Part shown: piece by piece, positions 53,916-63,150 of the stretch
Layout of the letters: the number at the start of each line of letters is the position of its first letter
How positions within the stretch are numbered: position 1 is the first letter of the stretch
Assembly (NCBI RefSeq): GCF_003315135.1
Contig: NZ_QNRK01000017.1
Coordinates: 52,821 to 116,820, forward strand
Direction: 5' to 3'
DNA length: 64,000 bases
Origin: Roseiarcus fermentans
GTDB taxonomy: Bacteria; Pseudomonadota; Alphaproteobacteria; Rhizobiales; Beijerinckiaceae
The notes under the pieces: generated by a model
Told to the model about the DNA's origin: nothing
The model's database searches: none
Seen by the model: the letters and a program-made list of their open reading frames with translations, nothing else
Made by a program: the position numbers and the translations under genes

Positions 53916-54998
53916 ATGACTTCATCAGCTGAAAGAGTCTACATATACGGCCGGCTTCGGGGGCTCACCCGGCGGCGACTCGAGGCGTTGACGGCGGCGG
54001 CGGGTCTGGCGCTGACGCGCGCAAGCGCGGCGGCGGACGCCATCGTCGTCTGCCACGCCCCGTCCGCCCGCGTCCTCTGCGACGATGGCGAGCTTCGGCT
54101 CGGCTTGCGCCTGAAGCCCGGGGCGCGCCTGGCCTCCGAGGGCGCGTTCCGGCGCCGGCTGGGGCTCGAAGCGGCGCCGGCGCCGGGCGGTCCCTATTCC
54201 GAGGATCAGATGATCCGCCACGCCGGCCTCAGCCGCGCGCAACTGGGCGCGCTCGCGCTGTTCGACGTGGTCGCGCCGGTCGACGGCCGCTACGCCTACG
54301 CCGACCTCGTCGCGGCGCGCGCGGTCGGCCAGCTCCTGTCTTCCGGCGCCAGGCTCCAGAGGATCGTCGCCGCCGCGCTCGAACTCGAGCGGCGCGGGGA
54401 AAGGCTGTCGAGCGTCCGTCTCGCCGAAGCGCCGTGGGGCGCCGTCCTCCAGGTCGTCGAGGGCGCGTTGGCCGACATGGACGGCCAGCTTCTCCTGCCG
54501 CTTGAAGGGTCGGACCTCGACGCCGACGGCGCCTTCGCCCTCGCCGAGGCGGCGGAACGCGAGGGCGATCTCGCGTCCGCGCGGCGGTGGTACGAGCTCG
54601 CGGTTCGCCTCGACCCGACCGATCCCATCCTCCCCTTCAATCTCGGCAACGTCCTCGACGAACTGGGCCTCGCGCGGGAGGCGGAGTTCGCCTACCGGCG
54701 CGCGATCGCGAGGGCGACGGACATGGCGGACGCCTGGTTCAACCTCGGCGTCCTTCAGGAGAAGACCGGGCGGGAGGCCGAGGCGCTCGGGAGCTACGAA
54801 CGCGCCTTCGCAATCGATCCGACCTACGCCGACGCGCTCCACAATGCCGCGCTCCTGCATATGCGGAGCGGACGGTTCACGGCGGCTGCCGGCCTTCTCG
54901 AGCAGATCGGCGCGGCGTCGCCGGCGGACGCGACCGAGATCCGGCGCCTCGCCCATCTCTGCCGGGTGGCGGCCACCAACGACGGTCGGCCGGGGTGA
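53916..54998 (+). CDS. BRCT-like, MerR-like and TPR protein beside ku and ligD
   Basis: The 360-residue protein appears to have three parts. Residues about 7-55 (VYIYGRLRGLTRRRLEALTA, then ASAAADAIVVCH) have the pattern of a BRCT domain. Residues about 95-165 (MIRHAGLSRAQLGALALFDV, then YADLVAARAVGQLL) look like a MerR-type winged helix. Residues about 205-340 form TPR units (ARRWYELAVRLDPTDPILPF, EAEFAYRRAIARATDMADAW, ALGSYERAFAIDPTYADALH). It lies between ku and ligD on the opposite strand, its end only 16 bp from the ligD stop. A role in end joining is inferred from position and the BRCT-like part. Confidence 0.75.
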   Translation: MTSSAERVYIYGRLRGLTRRRLEALTAAAGLALTRASAAADAIVVCHAPSARVLCDDGELRLGLRLKPGARLASEGAFRRRLGLEAAPAPGGPYSEDQMIRHAGLSRAQLGALALFDVVAPVDGRYAYADLVAARAVGQLLSSGARLQRIVAAALELERRGERLSSVRLAEAPWGAVLQVVEGALADMDGQLLLPLEGSDLDADGAFALAEAAEREGDLASARRWYELAVRLDPTDPILPFNLGNVLDELGLAREAEFAYRRAIARATDMADAWFNLGVLQEKTGREAEALGSYERAFAIDPTYADALHNAALLHMRSGRFTAAAGLLEQIGAASPADATEIRRLAHLCRVAATNDGRPG

Positions 54999-55014
54999 AC
55001 CCGTCGGCGGCGGG

Positions 55015-57579
55015 TCAGGCCTTCCTCGCTTTCCCGCCCGACCCGGCGCCCTTGCCCCTCGCCCTGGCCTCGCCGGCGTCGGCGGTCTGGCGCAGTTCGA
55101 AGAACCCCTGCCACGGATCCTGTCGCAGGTGAGCCAGTCGCCCTTCGATGGCGCCGAGGCGATAGTGATCGGCGCGCACCGCGTCGGAGAGCTCCTCCCA
55201 CGCGAGCGGCGTCGACACCGGCGCGCCGGGGCGGGCGCGCGGCGAATAGGCGGCGACCGCGGTCGCGCCGCGCGCGTTGCGGAGATAATCGACGAAGATC
55301 TTGCCCTTGCGCGCCGCCTTCGCCATCCGGTCGAGGTAGCGATCCGGGCTGTCGGCCGCCATGGCGGAGGCGACCCCCTTGCACAGCGCGGTCGCTTCCG
55401 GCCAGGCGAGCGACGGCGTGATCGGCGCCACCACGTGCAGCCCCTTGCCCCCGGTCGTCTTGACGAAGCTCGCGAGCCCGAGCGTCGAGCGCAGGCGGTC
55501 GCGGACCTCGCGCGCGGCGTCGGTCACCGTCGCCCAGGCCACGTCCTCGCCGGGGTCGAGGTCGAAGATCAGCCGGTCGGGCCGCTCCAGATCCTCGAAC
55601 CGCGAGCCCCAGGGATGGATTTCGAGCACGGCGGCCTGCGCGAGCGCGTGAAGCCCGGCGAGATCGTGGACCACGAGCCCGATGTGCCCGCCTCCGACGG
55701 GCAGACGCTGGACCGCGTCGCTCAGTCCCGCCCAGGGCTGCTTGGCGAAGAAGCAGTCGGCGGCGAGACCGCTCGGGCAGCGGACGAGGCTCAGGGCGCG
55801 CCCGGCGAGATGGGGCAGGATCCGCTCGGCGACGCCGGCGTAGTAATCCGCCAGGCCCTGCTTGGTCACGCCGGCGTCGGGCCACAGCAGCCGCTCGGGA
55901 TGGGTGAGGCCGGGGACGGCGGGGGCGGCGGGGGCGGCGGGGGCGGCGGGCGCGGCGTCGACCTCGCGCACGATCTCGCGAATGTCCTTGTCGTCGCGCA
56001 AGCCCTTGAAGACGGCGTGCCAGACGAGGCCGTCGGCGGTCCAGCCCTGGTGGTCGACCCGGGCGACGAGGCGCGGCTCGACCCAGCGGACGCCCTTCTC
56101 CGCGTCGGGCGGGGCTTTTTGGGACAGCGGCGAAGCGTCGACGCGGGTCTCGTCGAGGCCGGCGAACAGCGCCCGCGCATCCTCCTCGGTGAACCCGGTG
56201 CCGACCCGGCCGGCGTAGACGAGATCGTCGCCGCGAAAGTAGCCGAGCGCCAGCGACCCGATCGCGCGGCGCGAGGTCGTCGACGGCGTGAAGCCGACGA
56301 TGACGAATTCCTGGGCGAGGATGCACTTGGACTTCAGCCAGTCGCCGGTCCGGCCGCTCCGGTAGGGAGAGGCGGCGCGCTTCGAGATCATGCCTTCGAG
56401 GCCGAGCCGGCTGACCTGCTGGAAGAACGTCTCGCCGTCGATGGCGAAATCCTCACTCAAGCCCAGCCGGTCCGAGTGCGGGCGCGCGGCGAAGGCTGCC
56501 GTCAGGATCCGCTTGCGCTCGACCCAGGCCGCGCCGGCGAGGTCCCAGCCGTCGAGGTAGAGGAGGTCGAAGACATAATATCGGAACCGGTCGCCGCGGC
56601 CGGCCTTCAGGTCTCCCACCAGATCGCTGAACCGCGAGACGCCGGCGGAATCCTCAACGACAATCTCGCCGTCGAGCATCGCCGAGCCGAGGGCGAGCTC
56701 ACGCAGCGCCTCGGCGATCGCCGGAAAGCGGTTCGTCCAGTCCAGCCCCTTGCGGGTGAGCAGGCGGACGTCGCCGCCGTCGATGCGCGCCTGCATCCGG
56801 TAGCCGTCGAACTTGACCTCGTGCCGCCACGCGTCGCCCTTGGGCGGCCGTTCGGCGGCGGATGCGAGCATCGGCTCGACGAACGGGCGCAGAAGCGCCT
56901 TGCGCGCGCCCGCGACGCCGCGAAGGTCGGCCGGCGCGGCCGGCTGTCCGGCGGCGGCGGCTGCGCGTTGCGCGTGATCCGTCCGGATGGCGTTGGTCGC
57001 GGCGAGGTCGGCGTTGCTGCGGCCCGACAGCACCGAGGCTATCTCGTCGTCGAGAAGGCTGTCGGCCTCCGGCGTCCTGGCAAAGGCGTCGTTGGCCTTG
57101 ATGAGCAGCCATGGCTCGGTCTTCTCGCGCGGCCGCGGCTTGATGCGGACGAGATGCCAGCGCCCGTTGAGGCGGCGGCCGTGAAGCTCGAACTCGAGGT
57201 GGCCTTTGGCGAGTCCCTTGCGGACGTCGCCGACGGGCGCCCAGTCGCCGCGATCCCAGACGATCATGGTCCCGCCGCCGTATTCGCCCTTGGGGATCAC
57301 GCCCTCGTAGTCGAGATAGGCGAGCGGATGGTCCTCGGTGCGGACCGCGAGCCGCTTGACGGCCGGGACGAGGCTCGGCCCCTCCGGCACCGCCCAGCTG
57401 AGAAGCGTCCCCTCGAATTCGAGCCGCAGATCGTAGTGCAGGCGGCGGGCGGCGTGCTTTTGGACGACGAAGCCGCGCCCCTCCTCGACCGGGGCCGCGG
57501 GCTCGGGTTCGGAGGTGCGGGAAAAATCGCGCTTCTCGCGATAGGGCTTCAACCGATCCGGCTGCGCTTTCGGTTCCAT
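55015..57579 (-). CDS. ligD: Multidomain DNA ligase D (phosphoesterase-ligase-polymerase)
   Basis: LigD processes and seals ends in non-homologous end joining. The 854-residue protein has, in order, a 3'-phosphoesterase domain (residues about 35-190: FVVQKHAARRLHYDLRLEFE, DYEGVIPKGEYGGGTMIVWD), an ATP-dependent ligase (about 250-545: catalytic Lys in EVKFDGYRMQARI) and a primase-polymerase domain (about 570-835: DLDPGEDVAWATV, TGGKGLHVVAPI). An Ala/Pro linker (about 549-561) arises from a 9-bp tandem repeat. The ATG at 57579 is the start; an upstream in-frame start is weaker. All catalytic motifs seem intact. Confidence 0.95.
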   Translation of the reverse strand: MEPKAQPDRLKPYREKRDFSRTSEPEPAAPVEEGRGFVVQKHAARRLHYDLRLEFEGTLLSWAVPEGPSLVPAVKRLAVRTEDHPLAYLDYEGVIPKGEYGGGTMIVWDRGDWAPVGDVRKGLAKGHLEFELHGRRLNGRWHLVRIKPRPREKTEPWLLIKANDAFARTPEADSLLDDEIASVLSGRSNADLAATNAIRTDHAQRAAAAAGQPAAPADLRGVAGARKALLRPFVEPMLASAAERPPKGDAWRHEVKFDGYRMQARIDGGDVRLLTRKGLDWTNRFPAIAEALRELALGSAMLDGEIVVEDSAGVSRFSDLVGDLKAGRGDRFRYYVFDLLYLDGWDLAGAAWVERKRILTAAFAARPHSDRLGLSEDFAIDGETFFQQVSRLGLEGMISKRAASPYRSGRTGDWLKSKCILAQEFVIVGFTPSTTSRRAIGSLALGYFRGDDLVYAGRVGTGFTEEDARALFAGLDETRVDASPLSQKAPPDAEKGVRWVEPRLVARVDHQGWTADGLVWHAVFKGLRDDKDIREIVREVDAAPAAPAAPAAPAVPGLTHPERLLWPDAGVTKQGLADYYAGVAERILPHLAGRALSLVRCPSGLAADCFFAKQPWAGLSDAVQRLPVGGGHIGLVVHDLAGLHALAQAAVLEIHPWGSRFEDLERPDRLIFDLDPGEDVAWATVTDAAREVRDRLRSTLGLASFVKTTGGKGLHVVAPITPSLAWPEATALCKGVASAMAADSPDRYLDRMAKAARKGKIFVDYLRNARGATAVAAYSPRARPGAPVSTPLAWEELSDAVRADHYRLGAIEGRLAHLRQDPWQGFFELRQTADAGEARARGKGAGSGGKARKA

Positions 57580-57661
57580 GGGCGAACGACCTCCGGCCGG
57601 ACAAAGCTTGAAGCTGATTTCGGTTCCGCGCAACGGCGGAGCCGCCGCCGATCGAATTCAC

Positions 57662-57715
57662 CACCAAGAACACGAAGAGACACGAAGCCTTGGTGAACCT
57701 TCGTGTCCTTCGTGG
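57662..57715. repeat. CACGAAG inverted repeat between ligD and the allophanate hydrolase gene
   Basis: Nested inverted repeats: caccaag (57662-57668) pairs with cttggtg (57689-57695), and cacgaagagacacgaag (57671-57687) pairs, with one bulge, with cttcgtgtccttcgtg (57699-57714). The region is much less GC-rich than its surroundings. It lies in the divergent ligD/atzF promoter region. Similar cacgaag/cttcgtg repeats are familiar as dispersed elements in unrelated bacteria. Confidence 0.65.
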
Positions 57716-57795
57716 CGATCTTGAACTCTGGCCCGGCTCTTGTATGCGATAAGCGCCGGCCCGCGGGATCGGCGCAGCACGAGGAACCTGGGGCC

Positions 57796-59607
57796 ATGAC
57801 GGAAACGATCGCCGCGCTCGTCGCGGCCCACGCCGCGGGCAAGCCGATCGCCGCCACTGTCGAAGAGGTCTACCGGCGCATCGCCGCCCACGACGATCCG
57901 GCGTTGTTCATCACGTTGCGGGCCGAGGCGGACGCCCTCGCCGCGGCGCGGCGGCTCATGGAGCAGGGGCCGCAGGGCAGGCCGCTCTACGGCGTGCCGT
58001 TCGCGGTCAAGGACAACATCGACGTCGCCGGGATGCCGACGACGGCCGCCTGTCCGGCCTTCGCCTATACGCCCGCCCGGTCGGCCTTCGTCGTCGAGGC
58101 GCTCGAGCGCGCCGGCGCGATCGCGATCGGCAAGACCAACCTCGACCAGTTCGCCACCGGCCTCGTCGGCGTGCGCTCGCCCTACGGCGTCCCGCGCAAC
58201 GCGCTGCGCAGCGACCTGATCCCCGGCGGCTCGAGTTCGGGATCGGCGACCGCGGTCGGGGCGGGCCTCGTCCCCTTCTCGCTCGGCACCGACACGGCCG
58301 GTTCGGGGCGGGCGCCGGCGGCCCTCAACGGCATCGTCGGCCTGAAGCCCTCGCTCGGCGCGCTGTCGGCGACCGGGGTCGTTCCCGCCTGCCGGACGCT
58401 CGACACGATCTCGATCTTCGCGCTCGACGTCGCGAGCGCCTTCGCGGTGTTCCAGGCGGCCGCAGGCTACGACGAGGAGGACGCCTGGTCGCGCGGCTTC
58501 GCCCGGCCGGAACTGTCCGCCTTTCCCCGCGGAATCCAGTTCGGCGTCCCGCGCGCCGAGGATCTCGAGTTTTTCGGCGACGCCGAGGCGGAGGCGGCCT
58601 TTGCGCGCGATGTCGCGGCCGTGGACGCGCTCGGCGGGCGCATCGTCGAATTCGATCTCGCGCCCTTCGCCGAGGTCGCCCGCCTGCTCTACGAAGGGCC
58701 GTGGGTGGCGGAGCGCTACGCGGCGGTGAAGGCGCTGATCGAGACCAACCCCGAGGCGCTGCATCCGGTGACGCGGGCGATCATCGCGGGGGCGAAGCAA
58801 TTCGACGCGGTGGCGACGTTCGAAGCCTTCTACAGGCTGCGGGCGCTGCGGCGGAAGGCCGAGCAGGCGTTGTCGGCGTTCGACGTCATGCTCGTCCCCA
58901 CCATTCCGCGCCTCTACACCGTCGCCGAGGTTCTGGCCGAACCGGTGCTGCTCAATTCCCGGCTCGGAACCTACACCAATTTCGTCAACCTGCTCGATCT
59001 CTGCGCGATCGCGACGCCGTCCGGCGTCCGCGGCGACGGACTGCCGTCGAGCGTGACGCTGATCGCGCCGGCCGGGGCCGACGGACTCGTGGCCGGCCTC
59101 GCCGCGGCGATCCAGGCGAACTCGGGCGCGCCGATGGGCGCGACCGGCTTTCCCGCGCCGACGGCCGGGACGCCTGCGCCGACAACCCCTTCCGCGACCC
59201 CGCCGGGCCGGATCGCGCTCGCCGTGGTCGGCGCGCATCTCGCCGGGCTGCCGCTCAACCGCGAGCTCGTCGACCTCGGCGCCGCCTTCGTGGGCGAGGC
59301 CGAGACGACGCCGGACTACCGGCTCTACGCGCTCGCCGGCGCCCGGCCGCCGAAGCCGGGCCTCTTGCGGGTCCCGGACGGCGAGGGCGCCGCGATCCGG
59401 GCCGAGGTCTGGGCGCTCGACGCGCAGGGTTTCGGCGCCTTCGTCGCCAAAATTCCGGCGCCGCTGGGGATCGGCACGGTTCGGCTCGCGGGCGGGTCGA
59501 GCGTCAAGGGATTCCTGGTCGAGCCCGAGGGGGTTTTTGGCGCCACGGACATTTCCAGCTTCGGCGGCTGGCGCGCCTTTCTGGCGTCGACCGGCGCGGG
59601 GCGTTGA
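57796..59607 (+). CDS. atzF: Allophanate hydrolase (AtzF type)
   Basis: Allophanate hydrolase converts allophanate (urea-1-carboxylate) to ammonia and CO2. The 603-residue protein has an amidase-signature domain with Lys72 (PFAVKDNIDVAGMP), the cis-Ser in IPGGSSSGSATAVGAG and the nucleophile Ser in GTDTAGSGRAPAALNG. A C-terminal domain (about 475-600: IALAVVGAHLAGLPLNREL, LPGxxKP-type segment GARPPKPGLLRV, GFGAFVAKIPAPLGIGTVRL) is characteristic of AtzF and DUR1,2. No urea carboxylase gene is nearby, so it likely serves a biuret-like pathway, for which the operon at 41416-52665 is the obvious partner. Confidence 0.93.
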   Translation: MTETIAALVAAHAAGKPIAATVEEVYRRIAAHDDPALFITLRAEADALAAARRLMEQGPQGRPLYGVPFAVKDNIDVAGMPTTAACPAFAYTPARSAFVVEALERAGAIAIGKTNLDQFATGLVGVRSPYGVPRNALRSDLIPGGSSSGSATAVGAGLVPFSLGTDTAGSGRAPAALNGIVGLKPSLGALSATGVVPACRTLDTISIFALDVASAFAVFQAAAGYDEEDAWSRGFARPELSAFPRGIQFGVPRAEDLEFFGDAEAEAAFARDVAAVDALGGRIVEFDLAPFAEVARLLYEGPWVAERYAAVKALIETNPEALHPVTRAIIAGAKQFDAVATFEAFYRLRALRRKAEQALSAFDVMLVPTIPRLYTVAEVLAEPVLLNSRLGTYTNFVNLLDLCAIATPSGVRGDGLPSSVTLIAPAGADGLVAGLAAAIQANSGAPMGATGFPAPTAGTPAPTTPSATPPGRIALAVVGAHLAGLPLNRELVDLGAAFVGEAETTPDYRLYALAGARPPKPGLLRVPDGEGAAIRAEVWALDAQGFGAFVAKIPAPLGIGTVRLAGGSSVKGFLVEPEGVFGATDISSFGGWRAFLASTGAGR

Positions 59608-59981
59608 TCGCGCGGACAGCGGGATTCGTCGCGGCCCTCCGCGGCGAGCCGGCCTCGCGACGCCCGCAATGATCCGGAATTGGTTTCGTCGAGCGGAACG
59701 AGCAGGCGGGACGCCGGACCGGCGGCGCCCGGAGAGAAGGCGTTCGGGTCTCCGTCCCGTTTCCATCCCAAGCGCGCCCGTTGCGAGCAAACCGCCGTGG
59801 TCCCGGGCCGATCGCCATCCTTGACGCCGATCCAGGCGCGGGTTTACCAAGCCCGCGCAGGCGCCGGAGGGACGGCGACCGAATAACGCCGCCGGTTCGT
59901 GGTCTCCGGGTGCGGAGCGGCCCGCCCGGGTCCGCCCTCGCGCGAGGACGGCGGGCGTCGGCGACCCGAGGGGGAGCGCCT
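59608..59981. other. Intergenic region, no gene recognised
   Basis: This 374-bp GC-rich stretch follows atzF and precedes the acyltransferase. Open frames on both strands are arginine-rich and family-less. It presumably holds the acyltransferase promoter. No repeat copy or hairpin with a T-run was found. Confidence 0.5.
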
Positions 59982-61154
59982 GTGAAACCGGAGCCCGAAG
60001 CGGTTCGCCTGGGCGAACGACTGGATTATGTCGACGCGTTGCGGGTCATTCTGATCTTGCTCGTGATCGCCCACCATTCGGTCGAACCGTATGTCGTGAC
60101 GCATCCGCCGGAAATGCCGCTGCCCGGTCCGCCGATCCCGCGCGCCTGGGTGTTTCTGTGGGTGAACGCGGCCTTTTTCATGGGTCTTTTCTTCTTCCTC
60201 GCAGGCTATTTCACACCCGAAGCCTTCGCCAGCAAAGGCGGGAGCGCCTTTTTGCGAGACCGCTGGAGACGGCTGGGCCGGCCGCTGCTGTTCGGCTGGA
60301 TCGTGCTGGCCCCGCTGCCGGGCTGGGCCCAGATCACGTTCGGCCCCGCGGCGCTCCACGTCGATTACTGGACCTACCTGACGCGGGACTTCTTCGGGTT
60401 CGGGCAGAGGCCGGCCGACTGGCCGGCCGGCATGGCCTGGCCCGTGAACAATCTCGGGCATCTCTGGTTTCTCGAGCACCTGCTCGTCTACGCGACCCTT
60501 TACGCCGGGCTTCGCGCGGCGTTCGCCGATCGTGGGGAAAAACGCCTCCTCGAGCCGCCCTCGCACCGCATGATCGCCGCTTACGCGGTCGCGCTCGCGG
60601 CGGCGACGTTCGTAGTTCGCATCTGGTTCCCGCAAAACCGCTGGATCGGCTTTCTCGGCTACATCCAGATGGAGCCCGCCCACCTTCCCCAATACGCGAG
60701 CCTGTTCGTCATCGGCGCGCTGGCGGCGCCGCGGCGCTGGATCGAGACCATTCCGACGCCGCGTGGGCTGGTCTGGCTCGCCCTCGGGGTGGGACTGGCG
60801 CTCGCCGCCTATGTCGCGGTGGGCGCCGGCGTCGTTCCGGATCTCCCGTCGCAGGACTGGCGGGTGTGCGTGTGGGAGTCCTTCCTTTGTGTCGGACTCT
60901 GCGTCGGCTTGCCGGTGCTGTTGCGCGAGCTGGCGCTGGGAAAGGGCCGGACCTGGCGGATGCTCGCGGCGAACGTCTACGCCGTCTATGTCTTCCACTT
61001 CCCGATCGTGCTCTTCTTCCTCTGGGCGCTGATGGATGCGCCGGGGCCGAAATGGGCCCGCCTGCTCATGACCGTCATCGGCGCGACCGTCGCGTCCTTC
61101 GCCTTCACGAACTGGGTGATCCTGCGGCTCCCTCTCGCCCGACGCGTGTTCTGA
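59982..61154 (+). CDS. Acyltransferase family 3 membrane protein
   Basis: The 390-residue integral membrane protein has about ten helices and the acyltransferase-3 start RLDYVDALRVILILLVIAHH, with the conserved His in VIAHHSVEP (about residue 30). It has GHLWFLEHLLVYATLY and a late AANVYAVYVFHFPIVLFFLW. Relatives acylate or succinylate sugars and glucans at the periplasmic face. The GTG at 59982 follows gagggggag; the upstream in-frame extension is Arg-rich and unlikely. The substrate is unknown. Confidence 0.88.
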   Translation: MKPEPEAVRLGERLDYVDALRVILILLVIAHHSVEPYVVTHPPEMPLPGPPIPRAWVFLWVNAAFFMGLFFFLAGYFTPEAFASKGGSAFLRDRWRRLGRPLLFGWIVLAPLPGWAQITFGPAALHVDYWTYLTRDFFGFGQRPADWPAGMAWPVNNLGHLWFLEHLLVYATLYAGLRAAFADRGEKRLLEPPSHRMIAAYAVALAAATFVVRIWFPQNRWIGFLGYIQMEPAHLPQYASLFVIGALAAPRRWIETIPTPRGLVWLALGVGLALAAYVAVGAGVVPDLPSQDWRVCVWESFLCVGLCVGLPVLLRELALGKGRTWRMLAANVYAVYVFHFPIVLFFLWALMDAPGPKWARLLMTVIGATVASFAFTNWVILRLPLARRVF

Positions 61155-61244
61155 GGCGCCCGGCGGCTGCGGATGGCTTCACGCAAGACGCTCGCGAGGG
61201 CGGTGCGCCGTCATGTGGGGAGCCCGCGAATCGCGCCCCGCGCG

Positions 61245-62042
61245 TCAGAGCACCAGCCTGCCGCCGATCAGCGCCAGCGTTCCCGCCATCAGCGGCCGCA
61301 GAACGCGATCGGGCACGCGGTTGGCGAAATGGCTGCCGAGCGCGATGCCGGGAAGCGAACCGACGAGCAGCGAGACCAGCAGCGCCCAGTCGATCGAGCC
61401 GATCAGCCAGTGCCCGGCGCCGGCGACCAGGGTCAGCGGCACCGCATGGGCGATGTCGCTGCCGACGATGCGCACCGTCGGCATGCGCGGATAGAGCATC
61501 AGCAGCACGGTCACGCCGATCGCGCCCGCCCCGACCGAGGAGATCGACACCAGCACGCCGAGGACGGCGCCGAGCGCGACCGTCAGCGTCGCGATCTCCC
61601 GCTCCGTGCGCCGGTCGAGGAACGCCGCCGCCCCCTTGAGCAGGCGCTGGCGGAAAATCAGCGTCACAGCGGTCAGGAGCAGCGCGAAGCCGAGCGTCGT
61701 CGTGATCGCGGCGTTGGTTCCCCGGGAGTCCATGCCGAAATGCGACAGCGTCAGCAGCGCCAACGCCGCCGCCGGCACGCTGCCCGACGCCAGGCGTCGC
61801 ACCACCGGCCAGTCGATCGCGTTGTTGCGGCCGTGCACGGCCGAGCCGCAGATCTTGGTGATGCCGGCGTAGAGCAGGTCTGTCCCGACGGCGGTCGCCG
61901 GATGGATACCGAACAGGAGCACCAGCAGCGGCGTCATCAGCGAGCCGCCGCCGACCCCGGTGAAACCGACCAAAGCGCCGACGACGAACCCCGAAAGCGA
62001 GTACAAAGGATTGATAAGATGAAGAAAACTCAAAGACTGCAC
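61245..62042 (-). CDS. TauE/SafE-family sulfite/organosulfonate exporter
   Basis: The 265-residue membrane protein has eight predicted helices and the TauE/SafE N-terminal motif SGFVVGALVGFTGVGGGSLM. The repeated second-half motif VLVSISSVGAGAIGVTVLLM is also present. Relatives export sulfite or sulfoacetate. It starts with GTG at 62042, 77 bp downstream of cysK on the same strand, so sulfur metabolism is a reasonable setting; cotranscription is possible. Confidence 0.92.
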   Translation of the reverse strand: MQSLSFLHLINPLYSLSGFVVGALVGFTGVGGGSLMTPLLVLLFGIHPATAVGTDLLYAGITKICGSAVHGRNNAIDWPVVRRLASGSVPAAALALLTLSHFGMDSRGTNAAITTTLGFALLLTAVTLIFRQRLLKGAAAFLDRRTEREIATLTVALGAVLGVLVSISSVGAGAIGVTVLLMLYPRMPTVRIVGSDIAHAVPLTLVAGAGHWLIGSIDWALLVSLLVGSLPGIALGSHFANRVPDRVLRPLMAGTLALIGGRLVL

Positions 62043-62105
62043 CCACCCTCTGCCGATCCCTCGCGTCGGGACGATACCCGCGCCTCGATCGTCAACCTGG
62101 ATCTT

Positions 62106-62138
62106 GCCTCGCCGCCGGTCAGACGGCGAGGCCTTTTT
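62106..62138. terminator. Hairpin at the end of cysK
   Basis: gcctcgccg (62106-62114) pairs perfectly with cggcgaggc (62124-62132) across a 9-nt loop that contains the cysK stop codon. A T-run follows only on the plus strand (62134-62138), where no gene ends. For cysK it would be a hairpin without a U-tract, possibly stabilising the message or partly separating it from the exporter gene. Confidence 0.4.
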
Positions 62139-63096
62139 CGTCGAACAGGCCGTCGAACAGAACCGTGCTGAGGTAGCGCTCGCCGGAATCGGGCAGGATC
62201 ACGACGATCGTCCGGCCGGCGTTCTCCGGGCGTTTGGCGAGCCGCGCCGCGACCGCCGTGGCGGCGCCGCAGGAAATTCCCGAGAGAATGCCTTCCTCGC
62301 GGGCGAGCCTGCGGGCGTATTCGACCGCCTCTTCGTTCGTGACCTGCTCGACCGCGTCGACGAGCGACAGGTCGAGCACGCCGGGCACGAAGCCCGCGCC
62401 GATGCCCTGAATCTTGTGCGGGCCGGGCTTCACCGGCTCGCCGGCGCGCGTCTGGGTGAGGACCGGGCTCGCCGCCGGCTCGACCGCGACCGACTGGATC
62501 GCCTTGCCCTTCGTCCCCTTGATGTAACGCGAGACGCCGGTGATGGTGCCGCCGGTGCCGACGCCGGACACGAGAATGTCGATCGCCCCTTCGGTGTCGT
62601 CCCAGATTTCCGGTCCGGTGGTCGTCTCGTGAATCGCCGGGTTGGCCGGGTTCTTGAACTGCTGCAGGAGGACGTAGCGTTCCGGATCGGAGGCGGCGAT
62701 CGCCTCCGCCCTGGCGATCGCGCCGCCCATCCCCTTGGACCCTTCGGTCAGGACGAGTTCGGCGCCATAGGCGACCAGCAGTTTTCGCCGCTCGAGACTC
62801 ATGGTCTCGGGCATGGTGAGGGTGATCGGAACGCCGCGGGCGGCGGCGACGAAGGCGAGCGCGATGCCGGTGTTGCCGCTGGTCGGCTCGACGAGTTCCT
62901 TGCCGGGACCGAGCAGGCCGCGCTGCTCGGCGTCCCAGATCATCGCCGCGCCGATCCGGCACTTCACGGAATAGGCGGGATTGCGGCCCTCGATCTTGGC
63001 GAGCACGGTCGCCGGCGCGCCGTCGGTGACGCGATTCAGGCGGACGAGCGGCGTGCGGCCGATCGAGAGGGAGTTGTCGGCGAACCAGTGAGACAT
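62119..63096 (-). CDS. cysK: Cysteine synthase A (O-acetylserine sulfhydrylase)
   Basis: CysK makes L-cysteine from O-acetylserine and sulfide. The 325-residue PLP enzyme has the substrate segment [12 protein letters not shown] and a PLP-Lys region reading [15 protein letters not shown], with Lys near residue 42. [19 protein letters not shown], the [19 protein letters not shown] phosphate loop and [11 protein letters not shown] are also present. The ATG at 63096 follows agagg; an upstream in-frame reading is spurious. All family motifs are intact. Confidence 0.96.
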   Translation of the reverse strand: MSHWFADNSLSIGRTPLVRLNRVTDGAPATVLAKIEGRNPAYSVKCRIGAAMIWDAEQRGLLGPGKELVEPTSGNTGIALAFVAAARGVPITLTMPETMSLERRKLLVAYGAELVLTEGSKGMGGAIARAEAIAASDPERYVLLQQFKNPANPAIHETTTGPEIWDDTEGAIDILVSGVGTGGTITGVSRYIKGTKGKAIQSVAVEPAASPVLTQTRAGEPVKPGPHKIQGIGAGFVPGVLDLSLVDAVEQVTNEEAVEYARRLAREEGILSGISCGAATAVAARLAKRPENAGRTIVVILPDSGERYLSTVLFDGLFDEKGLAV

Positions 63097-63121
63097 CACG
63101 TCGACCTCTTTGAATACGATC

Positions 63122-63150
63122 AACTTACTGGACTGTTTTGGCCAGCGCAA
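63122..63150 (-). promoter_or_regulatory. Likely cysK promoter
   Basis: On the minus strand TTGCGC (complement of 63145-63150), a 17-nt spacer and TAAGTT (complement of 63122-63127) form a sigma-70-type promoter. It would give a 5' leader of about 20 bases before the cysK start. Confidence 0.45.

Noticed and set aside
62106-62138. A strong plus-strand terminator shape with a T-run
   Set aside because: No plus-strand gene ends nearby; the T-run is the complement of Lys/Glu codons at the end of cysK. It was kept only as a low-confidence hairpin.
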